44,808 nt of DNA, from contig CAIMLR010000019.1 in assembly GCA_903842345.1 (NCBI GenBank), forward strand, positions 1 to 44,808, given 5' to 3'. A program made the position numbers and the translations under genes. Origin of the DNA: an uncultured Myxococcales bacterium (GTDB lineage: Bacteria; Myxococcota_A; UBA9042). Of the stretch, positions 16,206 through 23,727 are shown piece after piece. Numbering within the stretch: the stretch's first letter is position 1; each line of letters begins with the position of its first letter. Below the pieces are notes generated by a model. It was not told the origin of the DNA. It worked only from the letters and a program-made list of their open reading frames with translations, and did no database searches.

Positions 16206-17645
16206 TTGCCGGACGGACCGTTGTCTGGACGCCTTGAACGTGAAATCCAGTTTGTCCTGAACCACCGCGTTGTGGCGCTGCGTGCCCACCCGGCGACGCC
16301 GCTGCTTGACGCGATTCGCGGGACTTTTGGCCAAAAAGCGACGAAGGAAGGCTGTCGCGAAGGCGATTGCGGCGCGTGTACGGTGCTGCTCGGCCAACTG
16401 CGCGACGGCCAGATGGCGTACCGCGCCGTAACGTCGTGCCTCGTGCCGATTGGCGACGTCGCGGGCCAGCACGTCGTGACGGTGGAGGGCTTGCAAGGCA
16501 CCGCGCAGCAGCCCACGCCGGTGCAAGCGGCGCTGGTGGCGGAGCTGGGGACGCAATGCGGCTTCTGCACGCCGGGCATCGTGATGGCGCTGACGGGGTT
16601 CCTGCTGACGGCGCCGCACCTCAAACAGGACGAGGCGACGCTCGCACTGGCGGGCAACATCTGTCGCTGCACGGGCTACGCACCGATTCTGCGCGCGGCG
16701 GCGGCGCTTGTGGCCCAACATCAACCGCTCGCGACGGCGACCGACCGCGTGCCGGGCTTGGTGGCGACGCGCGCCCTGCCCGGCTATTTCGCCCGGATTC
16801 CCCAGCTCCTCGCTGAGCTGCCGCCGCGCGTGCGCCTGACGCAGTTGCCCGCGGGTGCGCGCGTCGTGGCGGGCGCGACCGACCTGCTTGTGCAAGGGCC
16901 GCACCGCTTGCTGGATCACGAGGTCGCGCTGGCGGGCGATCTCTGCGGCGACGCGATTGAAGTCGTGGACGGCGATCTCGTCATCGGCGCGGGCGCGACG
17001 ATGGAGGCGCTCTCCCACCATCCGCTGTTTCTCGCCTTTGTGCCGGAGATGCCGCAGTACGCCCGGCTGATTGCGTCCCAGCAAATCCGCGAGCGCGCGA
17101 CGCTGGCCGGCAACATCGTCAACGCCTCGCCGATCGGCGATTTTGTCATTTTGCTGCTGGCGCTCGGCGCGCACATCCGCCTGCAAGGGCCCGATGGGAC
17201 GCGGGAAATGCCGTTGGACCAGTTCCACACGGGCTACAAGCGGATGGATTTGCGCCCGCGCGAGTGGCTCGCGGCGATTCGCCTCCCGGCGGGCCAGCGC
17301 GACAAGCGCGTGGCGTTTGAGAAAGTCAGCAAGCGCACGCACCTGGACATCGCGAGCGTCAATTCCGCGCTGTGGATCCAGGTCGACGGTCAGCGGATTG
17401 TCGCGGCGCGACTGGCGGCGGGCGGCGTGGCGCCGGTGCCGAAGTTCCTCAGCCAGACGTCCGAGGCGCTCCGCGGCAAGCCGCTGGACAACGCGACGGT
17501 GCGGCTGGCGGGTGAGCTGGCGCGCGCGGAAGTGACGCCGATTTCGGACGTGCGCGGCTCGGCGCTCTACAAGTCGCGGCTGCTGGAACGGCAGGTCTTT
17601 GCCCATTTTCAGCGGCTGTTCGCCATCGAGGAGGGCCTGCCGTGA
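16206..17645 (+). CDS. xdhA: Xanthine dehydrogenase small subunit (2Fe-2S and FAD)
   Basis: About 479 residues. It carries electrons from the molybdenum centre to NAD through two [2Fe-2S] clusters and FAD. The plant-type ferredoxin cluster is CREGDCGAC plus Cys 78 (residues 50, 55, 58, 78). The second cluster uses QCGFC (118, 121) and CRC (153, 155). The FAD domain follows from about residue 170, with ARVVAGATDLLVQ and ATLAGNIVNASPIGD. No ATG fits: TTG 16206 has GGAG eight bases upstream and is preferred; TTG 16221 is an alternative. Its TGA overlaps the GTG start of the large subunit (GTGA). The next expected maturation gene, xdhC, is not in the window. Confidence 0.92.
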   Translation: MPDGPLSGRLEREIQFVLNHRVVALRAHPATPLLDAIRGTFGQKATKEGCREGDCGACTVLLGQLRDGQMAYRAVTSCLVPIGDVAGQHVVTVEGLQGTAQQPTPVQAALVAELGTQCGFCTPGIVMALTGFLLTAPHLKQDEATLALAGNICRCTGYAPILRAAAALVAQHQPLATATDRVPGLVATRALPGYFARIPQLLAELPPRVRLTQLPAGARVVAGATDLLVQGPHRLLDHEVALAGDLCGDAIEVVDGDLVIGAGATMEALSHHPLFLAFVPEMPQYARLIASQQIRERATLAGNIVNASPIGDFVILLLALGAHIRLQGPDGTREMPLDQFHTGYKRMDLRPREWLAAIRLPAGQRDKRVAFEKVSKRTHLDIASVNSALWIQVDGQRIVAARLAAGGVAPVPKFLSQTSEALRGKPLDNATVRLAGELARAEVTPISDVRGSALYKSRLLERQVFAHFQRLFAIEEGLP

Positions 17646-19891
17646 AGCCGCAAGACCCGCTCCTGCACGTGCTCGGTCAAAGCGTGTACGTGGACGACCT
17701 GCCTGAGCCCGCCGGCATGCTGCACGCCGCGGTCTTTGGCTCTCCCATCGCGCATGGTCTCCTGCGCGGGCTGGATGTGCGCCAAGCGCGGGCGATCCCG
17801 GGCGTCGTGGCGATCGTCACGGCGGCGGACGTGCCGGGGCGCAACCAAATCGGCGGCATGGTGCAGGATGAGCCGCTGCTGGCTGACGGCGCGGTGCATT
17901 TTGTCGGCCAGCCGGTGGCGTGCGTGGTGGCGACGTCGCGGGAAGCCGCGCATCGCGGCGTGGCGGCGCTGACGGCGGACATCGACGAACTGCCCGGCGT
18001 GTTTGAGCCGCGCGAGGCGCACCGGCTGGGGCAGCTCATCATCCCGTCGCGGACGATGGCGCGCGGGGACGTGGATGCGGCGCTGGCAACGGCGGCGGTC
18101 GTGGTGCGCGGGCAGACGCGGACGGGCAGCCAGGAGCACCTGTACCTGGAGACGCAGGGCGCGCTGGCGGTGCCGGAGGAAGGCGGTCGGGTGCGGATTG
18201 TCAGCTCGACGCAAGCGCCGACGGCGGTGCAGCGCGCGGTCGCGGGCGTGCTGGGCGTGGGCATGCACGACGTGGAAGTCGACGTGACGCGGCTCGGCGG
18301 CGGTTTTGGCGGCAAGGAGGATCAGGCGACGCCATGGGCAGCGCTGGCGGGTCTGGCGGCGTGGCTGCTGCGCGCGCCGGTCAAGCTGGTGCTGAGCCGT
18401 GAAGACGACATGCGGATGACCGGCAAGCGCCATCCGTACGACGCCGACTACGCGATGGGGCTGACCGGGGACGGCGACATCGTCGCGTGGCAGGTCGAGT
18501 TCTTTCAGAATGCCGGCGCGTCGGCGGATTTGTCGCCCGCGGTCCTGGAGCGCTCCCTGCTGCACGCGACGGCGAGCTACGGGATCGCCAACGTCCGCGC
18601 CATTGGCCATTGCTGCCGGACCAACTTGCCGCCCTTCACCGCCTTTCGCGGTTTTGGCGGTCCGCAGGCGATGTTCGTCATGGAGAGCGCGCTGGACCAC
18701 GCGGCGCGCGTCCTCGGCGTGGATCGCAGCGTCCTGCAACAGCGCAACTTGACCCGCACTGGGGACGTGCAGCCGTGCGGCATGCCCATTCGCAGCGACA
18801 ACGCCGTGCGGACGTTTGAGCAGGTGATCAGCCAGTTCGGTTTCGCCGCCAAGCAGCGGGAAATCGCCGCGTTCAATGCCGCCAACCGCCGGTTCAAGCG
18901 CGGCGCGGCGCTGATGCCCGTGTGCTTTGGCATCTCGTTTACGACGACATTCCTCAACCAGGCGTCCGCGCTGGTGCATGTCTACACCGACGGCAGCATC
19001 GCGGTGAGCACAGGCGCGGTTGAAATGGGCCAGGGCGTCAACGCCAAGATCCAGGCGGCGGTCGCGGGCGTGTTCGGCGTCGCGGACGCGCGCGTGCGGC
19101 TGGAATCGACGAACACGGCGCGCGCTGCCAACACGTCGCCAACTGCGGCAAGCAGCGGCGCGGACCTGAATGCGGCGGCGGCAGCGCAAGCGGCGCGTGC
19201 GATTGCCGAGCGTCTGAAGTCCCACGCAGCGGCGCTTCTGGAATGCCCGGAATCGGCGGTTGCCCTCGCCGATGGCCGCGTGACCGCCCACGGCGCGGCG
19301 ACGGAGTGGACGTTTGAGAAACTCGCCCAAGCGGCGTATTTCGCCCGGGTCAGCCTCTCCGCTCAGGCGCACTACGCCACGCCGGGCATCCTGTTCAACC
19401 GCGCGACGGAATCCGGCGTCGCCTTTGCCTACCACGTTTTTGGCACGGCGCTCACGGAAGTCACGCTGGACGCGCTGCTTGGCACGTACACCATCGACCG
19501 CGTGAGCTGCGTCCACGACGTGGGCACCAGCTTGCGGCGGGACATCGACCGCGGTCAGGTGGAAGGCGGCATCGTCCAAGGCGTGGGCTGGATGACGATG
19601 GAGGAGGTCGTCTACCGCGACGGCAAGCTCCAATCGGCCAACCTGGGCACGTACAAAGTGCCCGATATCCTCGCCGCGCCGGCGCTGGACGTGGCGTGGC
19701 TGGAGGAGCCGAATGCGCCGAGTCACGTGACGGGCAAAGCGGTGGGCGAGCCGCCGCTGATGTACGGCATTGGCGCGTATTTTGCCCTGCTGAACGCAGT
19801 CCGCGCGGCTGGCGTCGCCGCTGACGGGATGCTGGAAGCGCCGATGACGCCCGAGCGCGCGCTGCTGTTGCTGTGCGGCGAACGGCCATGA
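17642..19891 (+). CDS. xdhB: Xanthine dehydrogenase large subunit (molybdopterin)
   Basis: 749 residues, normal length for the bacterial molybdenum subunit. Hydroxylates hypoxanthine/xanthine at the molybdenum centre. Visible motifs: QEHLYLETQ (Glu at the substrate site, about 165-173), RLGGGFGGKEDQ (about 217-228), FRGFGGPQA (Arg expected to bind the purine, about 335-343), VEMGQGVNAK (about 459-468), NTSPTAASSGADLN, and GKAVGEPPL with the catalytic Glu near residue 702. The Glu/Arg pair supports a true xanthine dehydrogenase over an aldehyde or CO dehydrogenase. GTG start 17642 overlaps the xdhA stop; the stop overlaps the ATG of the following membrane-protein gene. Confidence 0.95.
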   Translation: MKPQDPLLHVLGQSVYVDDLPEPAGMLHAAVFGSPIAHGLLRGLDVRQARAIPGVVAIVTAADVPGRNQIGGMVQDEPLLADGAVHFVGQPVACVVATSREAAHRGVAALTADIDELPGVFEPREAHRLGQLIIPSRTMARGDVDAALATAAVVVRGQTRTGSQEHLYLETQGALAVPEEGGRVRIVSSTQAPTAVQRAVAGVLGVGMHDVEVDVTRLGGGFGGKEDQATPWAALAGLAAWLLRAPVKLVLSREDDMRMTGKRHPYDADYAMGLTGDGDIVAWQVEFFQNAGASADLSPAVLERSLLHATASYGIANVRAIGHCCRTNLPPFTAFRGFGGPQAMFVMESALDHAARVLGVDRSVLQQRNLTRTGDVQPCGMPIRSDNAVRTFEQVISQFGFAAKQREIAAFNAANRRFKRGAALMPVCFGISFTTTFLNQASALVHVYTDGSIAVSTGAVEMGQGVNAKIQAAVAGVFGVADARVRLESTNTARAANTSPTAASSGADLNAAAAAQAARAIAERLKSHAAALLECPESAVALADGRVTAHGAATEWTFEKLAQAAYFARVSLSAQAHYATPGILFNRATESGVAFAYHVFGTALTEVTLDALLGTYTIDRVSCVHDVGTSLRRDIDRGQVEGGIVQGVGWMTMEEVVYRDGKLQSANLGTYKVPDILAAPALDVAWLEEPNAPSHVTGKAVGEPPLMYGIGAYFALLNAVRAAGVAADGMLEAPMTPERALLLLCGERP

Positions 19892-20385
19892 GCGCCGCGC
19901 AACCCATCCTCTGGACGCCGCGCAACGCGCTCCAGGGCTTGCTGATCTACACGTCGGGGGACATCGTCGCGCAGCTCCTGCTGCACCAATTCAACATCGG
20001 GCGCGTCATGGGCGTGATGATGCTGGGCGCGACAGTCTACGCGCTGGAGATCCCCAACTGGTTCGCCTTCATCGATCGCCGCGTGACGACGACGCTGCCG
20101 CTGCGCCGCGCTACCCTGCGGACCGTGATGGCGCTGCTCTATTTCAATCCACTGTGGATTGCCCGCCACCTGTTCTGCCTCAAGGTCTTCGCGGGCGAAG
20201 TGGTCACGGCGGACCTGCTCCGCGTCGCGATGCTGTCCTGGCTGGCGAACCTGCCCATCGCGCTCGTGGCCAACTCGCTCATCCAGGTCAAGGTGCCGCT
20301 GCGATGGCGCTTTGTGGCAAGCGCGACGTTTTCTGGGCTGATGGCGGTGTATTACGCGCTGTCCGCGGTGTTCTGGCAGCGCTGA
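19888..20385 (+). CDS. Small membrane protein resembling Mpv17/PMP22
   Basis: 165 residues with about four hydrophobic segments. Features in the same order as the eukaryotic Mpv17/PMP22 family: an early SGDIVAQ (family GD..AQ), IGRVMGVMMLG (family GR), WFAFID, and a final block SWLANLPIALVANSLIQV then VPLRWRF and a terminal hydrophobic helix (family W....Q..NF..VP...R). Sequence identity is low, so this is a suggestion from spacing only. In eukaryotes the family is linked to organelle membranes and redox stress. ATG 19888 overlaps the xdhB stop by four bases, so it is translated with xanthine dehydrogenase and may anchor or serve it. Otherwise: unknown membrane protein. Confidence 0.7.
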   Translation: MSAAQPILWTPRNALQGLLIYTSGDIVAQLLLHQFNIGRVMGVMMLGATVYALEIPNWFAFIDRRVTTTLPLRRATLRTVMALLYFNPLWIARHLFCLKVFAGEVVTADLLRVAMLSWLANLPIALVANSLIQVKVPLRWRFVASATFSGLMAVYYALSAVFWQR

Positions 20386-20412
20386 CACTGCCGGGGTCGG
20401 CCAGCGCCAACG

Positions 20413-20955
20413 CTACGGCGCGATCTCGCCCCAAATTCCGGCGTCCGCGCCCATGTAGCCGCCAGCGATCAGGTGCACGTCCGCCTCGGCCGACAGCCGA
20501 CAGCCCGGCGTCGTCGTCCACACGCGCACGTGCGCGGTCTGGCCAATCAGATCCGCGAGCGGCGTGTCATTGAACATGAACGGGACTTCAGTGGTTTCCA
20601 TGCCGCCATTGGCCGTCGTGCGCGTGTTCGCCGGAATCGGTCCGTAGGTCTGGTCCAGCAGCCCGGCAATTGTCACGTGGGTCGCCACTTTCACGATGGC
20701 CGGCAAGGGCAGCCCGGTCCGCAGCCCGACCCGCACGAAGATGAAGCCCTGGAACCCTTGCGTCACCGGCAGCGACGTCCCCAACGTGAGCTCGACCGGC
20801 AGTTCGGCGACGTCGATGCCAAACAGCGTCGCCGTCGCCGTGCAGGCGCTCACGTCTGGCTGCTGTTCCTGGGTCACATCGTTCTGCGCCACGGTCGGCG
20901 GCGTACAAGCCGTCAGCAGCAGCGGGCAGAGCAGGAGCAGGCGCGTCGTCAGCAT
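20413..20955 (-). CDS. Lipoprotein, last gene of the multihaem/ApbE operon
   Basis: 180 residues. MLTTRLLLLCPLLLTAC is a lipoprotein signal (Cys 17). The mature part looks beta-rich, about 140 residues, like an immunoglobulin-type or copper-binding-like sandwich (LPVELTLGTSLPVTQGFQG, VATHVTIAGLLDQTYG, AHVRVWTTTPGC). Besides the lipid Cys it has two cysteines (SACTA and PGCRL) that may bond. ATG 20955 directly follows the TGA of the DUF3570 gene, so it is cotranscribed. No family recognised; its place suggests an accessory of the outer-membrane component. The xdh-linked membrane gene converges on it with a 27-bp gap. Confidence 0.8.
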   Translation of the reverse strand: MLTTRLLLLCPLLLTACTPPTVAQNDVTQEQQPDVSACTATATLFGIDVAELPVELTLGTSLPVTQGFQGFIFVRVGLRTGLPLPAIVKVATHVTIAGLLDQTYGPIPANTRTTANGGMETTEVPFMFNDTPLADLIGQTAHVRVWTTTPGCRLSAEADVHLIAGGYMGADAGIWGEIAP

Positions 20956-22044
20956 TCAAATCTCCAAGGTCACGTCAAAGGAGACGAGCAGCGCGGTCCG
21001 CGACGTCAGGAAAGCGTAGTCCAGGTAGCGCATGTGCAGCACGTCGGCGCCGAGGGAGAAGCGCAGCGCGTCAAAGCGGGAAATCTCCGGGCTCCACTCC
21101 AGGTGCGTGCCGCCGAGCGCGGTCCACATCGGCCCCAGTTCTTTGTCCGCCGTGCGAAAATCGGGCGCCATCGGGAACGTGACGTAACGCGAACGGTAGA
21201 AATTCGCGGCGTTTTGCACGTGCCCGCGGGCCTCGGCGGAGAGCGTCCAGACGTCGCTGCCCAGGCTCCAGGCCGCGCGCAGCGTCAGCGTGTGGGCGAG
21301 CATGCCCCAGGAATCGGCGTAGAACCGGTAGTCGGCGAGGCCAAACAGCGACGGCAAGAGCCGCGAACGGAGGCGCGCGGTCAGCGTCTGGCGAAAGCGC
21401 GTGTCGGGCGTCTGCTCGGCCACTGACGTCTGGTGCAGGCCCTCACTCGCGGCGTACAGGCGCACGTAGCGATACGCGTTGGCCTGAAACCCGTCGACGA
21501 ACGACAGGCCGTACGCGAGGTCGGCCGCGGCGGTCGGCGAGAGGACCCGCGTCAGGGAAAAATCGGCGTCGTGCGTCTGGCGCTGGCGGGAGAAGCTTGT
21601 GTCATGCGTGCGGCCGATCTCCGAGTGGCTGAACCCGTAGTTGATGCCGAGGGAGACCTGGCGCGCGAGGACGTCCCGCGTGCCGCCGACGCGGACGGAG
21701 TGCGTGAGGAAGTCCGGCTCGTAGGAGAGGTGATAGCCCGCGTCAACGTTCTGGCCCTCGCCAAAAGCGTAGCGTCCGCCGGCGTCAACTTGCGTGCGCG
21801 TCTCCGAGTAGCCTTTGGGCGATGCTGCGGTGACGAGATCGACGGACGCCGCGGAGATGAGGTCCATGCTGACGACGGACGTGACGGTCGCCTTGCCCGC
21901 GTCGACGCTGCCGGAGACGGTGGGGGAGATGACCTGGACGTGGTCCGTGTCGCTGTAGATGAGGACGGAGCTGTGCGCGCGATCGGCCGCCCACGCGGAC
22001 GCGCTGGCGAAACAGGCAAGCAAGATGATGGCGTATCTAGTCAC
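20956..22044 (-). CDS. DUF3570 family outer-membrane beta-barrel protein
   Basis: 362 residues from GTG 22044, which overlaps the DUF4266 stop by eight bases. The signal peptide is YAIILLACFASASAWAADR. The rest alternates short strands and turns and ends in a hydrophobic beta-strand (TALLVSFDVTLEI), as expected of an outer-membrane barrel. The N-terminal region contains MDLISAASVDLVTAASPKG (about residues 60-78); DUF3570 proteins keep a D-x-x-S-x-A-[ST]-P-type motif here. The D-L-(I/V)-(S/T)-A-A-S pair resembles the ApbE flavin-attachment consensus D-x-x-[ST]-G-A-[ST] except Gly to Ala. Family assignment rests on this motif, the barrel-like pattern and the neighbours ApbE, thioredoxin and DUF4266, a recurrent gene association. 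Confidence 0.82.
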   Translation of the reverse strand: MTRYAIILLACFASASAWAADRAHSSVLIYSDTDHVQVISPTVSGSVDAGKATVTSVVSMDLISAASVDLVTAASPKGYSETRTQVDAGGRYAFGEGQNVDAGYHLSYEPDFLTHSVRVGGTRDVLARQVSLGINYGFSHSEIGRTHDTSFSRQRQTHDADFSLTRVLSPTAAADLAYGLSFVDGFQANAYRYVRLYAASEGLHQTSVAEQTPDTRFRQTLTARLRSRLLPSLFGLADYRFYADSWGMLAHTLTLRAAWSLGSDVWTLSAEARGHVQNAANFYRSRYVTFPMAPDFRTADKELGPMWTALGGTHLEWSPEISRFDALRFSLGADVLHMRYLDYAFLTSRTALLVSFDVTLEI

Positions 22045-22240
22045 AGCCGCACGCGCCTCCGCCGCCGCCCGCGCCGCCTGAGGCGCCTTCACGGACCGAG
22101 AAGACGTGGGTCCGTGCGTTGCCGCGTTCGGGGTCACGTGCCCACTGCATGCGCCGATCCGCGAGCACACCGCGCTGCCACGGCTGCACCGGCACGCACG
22201 CGGTCGCCAGCAGCAGGATCAACGTCAAGAGCCGCATCAT
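22037..22240 (-). CDS. DUF4266 small lipoprotein
   Basis: 67 residues. MMRLLTLILLLATAC is a lipoprotein signal (Cys 15), then a short mature peptide: WQRGVLADRRMQW, THVFSVREGASGG, a run of glycines and a terminal CGCD. DUF4266 proteins share this exact plan, including W-x-R-G-x-L-A, H-V-(Y/F)-x-S-x-EG-(T/A)-SGG and a C-terminal CGC(N/D). The CxC end could bind a metal or take part in thiol exchange with the neighbouring thioredoxin domain; that is inference. Start ATG 22240 overlaps the ApbE-fusion TGA (ATGA). It is the most telling marker of this gene set because it occurs almost only beside ApbE and DUF3570. Confidence 0.9.
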   Translation of the reverse strand: MMRLLTLILLLATACVPVQPWQRGVLADRRMQWARDPERGNARTHVFSVREGASGGAGGGGGACGCD

Positions 22241-23715
22241 GGCTTCACCACCGGCAGGTCGCTGCTTTGCCAAATCTTGCCCGTCGCGTCGACAAGCACG
22301 CCCTTGGCGCCCTTCGCGCGCAGAAAGTCCAAGCCGCGCGCGCCGCCGAGGATGAACGCTGTCTTGGTGAGGATCTCCGCGTCCAGCGCGTTGCGGGCGA
22401 GCACCGTCGCGCTCTGGCTGGCGGTTGCCGGGAAGCCGGTGCGCGTGTCGAGAATGTGGTGATAGCGGCGGCCGTCGATGATGGCGAAGCGCTCGTAGTC
22501 GCCGCTCGTGGAAAACGCCGCGTCGTGCACGTCCAGGCTGCCGATGAGCTCACCCTTGTTGCGCGGATGGGCGATGCCGACCCGCCACGGCCGTTGGCCG
22601 TTGTGTCCGCCACAGTACAGGTCGCCGCCGGCTTGCACGGCAAAATCCCTGAAGCCCAGTCTGGCCAGCAGCGCGACTGCGATGTCCACCGCCGCGCCCT
22701 TGCCGATACCGCCGAGGTGAATCGCCATGTCGGGCTTGTCCAGGAACGCGGTCCGCTTGGCCGCATCCAGGTGCAAATGCCGCCACCCGACGCGCGCCAA
22801 CCGCTCCTGGACTTCCGCGTCGGTGGGCACGCGCGCCAGCTTGGTCGGCTCGTGGCTGCCCGGCGGCGTGTCAAAACGCCAGACTTCGCCCAACGGCGCA
22901 AACGTGATGTCAAAAAGGCCGTCGGAAGCCTGACTGCCCTGCACTGCCGCCTGCAGCACCGCCAACGTCTCAGGACTCACCGCCACCGGCTGCTTGCCCG
23001 CCGCCGCGTTGATGCGCGACACCTCGCTGTTGGGCGACCACGTGGTCCACAGGCCCTCCAGCCGGCCAAACTCCGCAAACGCCTGCTCCGCCGCCGCTTT
23101 CGCCGCCGCTTCGCCGACCTGCCCCGGGACTTTGGGGCACACGACCGCCTGCACCTTGGTGCCCATCGACACGCCCGCGCGCGTCTGCGCCCCCACGCAC
23201 GCCTGACCGCCCGGCGGCGGCGGCTCCACTGAACCACCCGGCGGGGTCGGCAACAGCTTGAGCACGGCATCCCGCAGCGCCGGATACGGCTCGCCAGCCA
23301 CCCGCGCCACAATCCGCCCCTCCGCGTCGAGCACAATCGCGTACGGCATCTCCGTCATGCCCAGCGCCTCGGCCGCCTTGCCGTCGGGATCGCGCAGCAC
23401 CGGCACCTGCACGTGGTGTTTCGCCAGAAATGTGGCGACCGGCGTCACATCCTCGCCCACGTCCACGGCAAACCAGTGGACGCGGTCGCCCAGCGCGCGC
23501 GCGGTCCGGTCGTGCTCTGGCAGGGCACGCTTGCAGGACTCGCACCACGTCGCCCAGAAATCGAGCACAACGGGCTTGCCCCGCAGGTCCGCCAGCCGCA
23601 CCGGCGCGCGCTGAAGTCCCGCGAGCGTCACGTCTGCGGCCATCGGCAACGGATCCGCGCGGAGCATCGCCGCAAACAGCAGGATCGGCAGGGTCAGCAG
23701 GAGCAGGCATTTCAT
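22237..23715 (-). CDS. TlpA-type thioredoxin fused to ApbE FMN transferase
   Basis: 492 residues. A signal peptide (MKCLLLLTLPILLFAAMLRA) places it in the periplasm. Residues 25-155 are a TlpA/ResA-like thioredoxin with WATWCESC (Cys 58, 61) and the cis-Pro site TEMPYAIV. After a Pro/Gly linker, residues about 180-490 are ApbE, which moves FMN from FAD to a Ser/Thr of a target protein and needs Mg. Its motifs are SDGLFDITFAPL (264-275), HLGGIGKGAAVDIA (333-346), AGGDLYCGG (362-370), STSGDYERF with HHILDTRTGFPA (402-430) and DAEILTKTAFILG. Usually these are two genes; here they are one. ATG 23715 has GGAGGAC upstream. It sits 12 bp after the propeller-cytochrome gene. Confidence 0.93.
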   Translation of the reverse strand: MKCLLLLTLPILLFAAMLRADPLPMAADVTLAGLQRAPVRLADLRGKPVVLDFWATWCESCKRALPEHDRTARALGDRVHWFAVDVGEDVTPVATFLAKHHVQVPVLRDPDGKAAEALGMTEMPYAIVLDAEGRIVARVAGEPYPALRDAVLKLLPTPPGGSVEPPPPGGQACVGAQTRAGVSMGTKVQAVVCPKVPGQVGEAAAKAAAEQAFAEFGRLEGLWTTWSPNSEVSRINAAAGKQPVAVSPETLAVLQAAVQGSQASDGLFDITFAPLGEVWRFDTPPGSHEPTKLARVPTDAEVQERLARVGWRHLHLDAAKRTAFLDKPDMAIHLGGIGKGAAVDIAVALLARLGFRDFAVQAGGDLYCGGHNGQRPWRVGIAHPRNKGELIGSLDVHDAAFSTSGDYERFAIIDGRRYHHILDTRTGFPATASQSATVLARNALDAEILTKTAFILGGARGLDFLRAKGAKGVLVDATGKIWQSSDLPVVKP

Positions 23716-23727
23716 GGCGAGGTCCTC

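Noticed and set aside
13941-17606. Very long minus-strand open frame (over 1200 codons) across xdhA and the SDR
   Set aside because: Only its last 390 codons are the sensor kinase. The rest is the antisense frame of SDR and xdhA, Arg/His-rich, and the plus-strand proteins have full domain motifs.
17609-19726. 705-codon open frame antisense to xdhB
   Set aside because: High GC content keeps antisense frames open; the product is Arg/His-rich with no motif, and xdhB is unmistakable.
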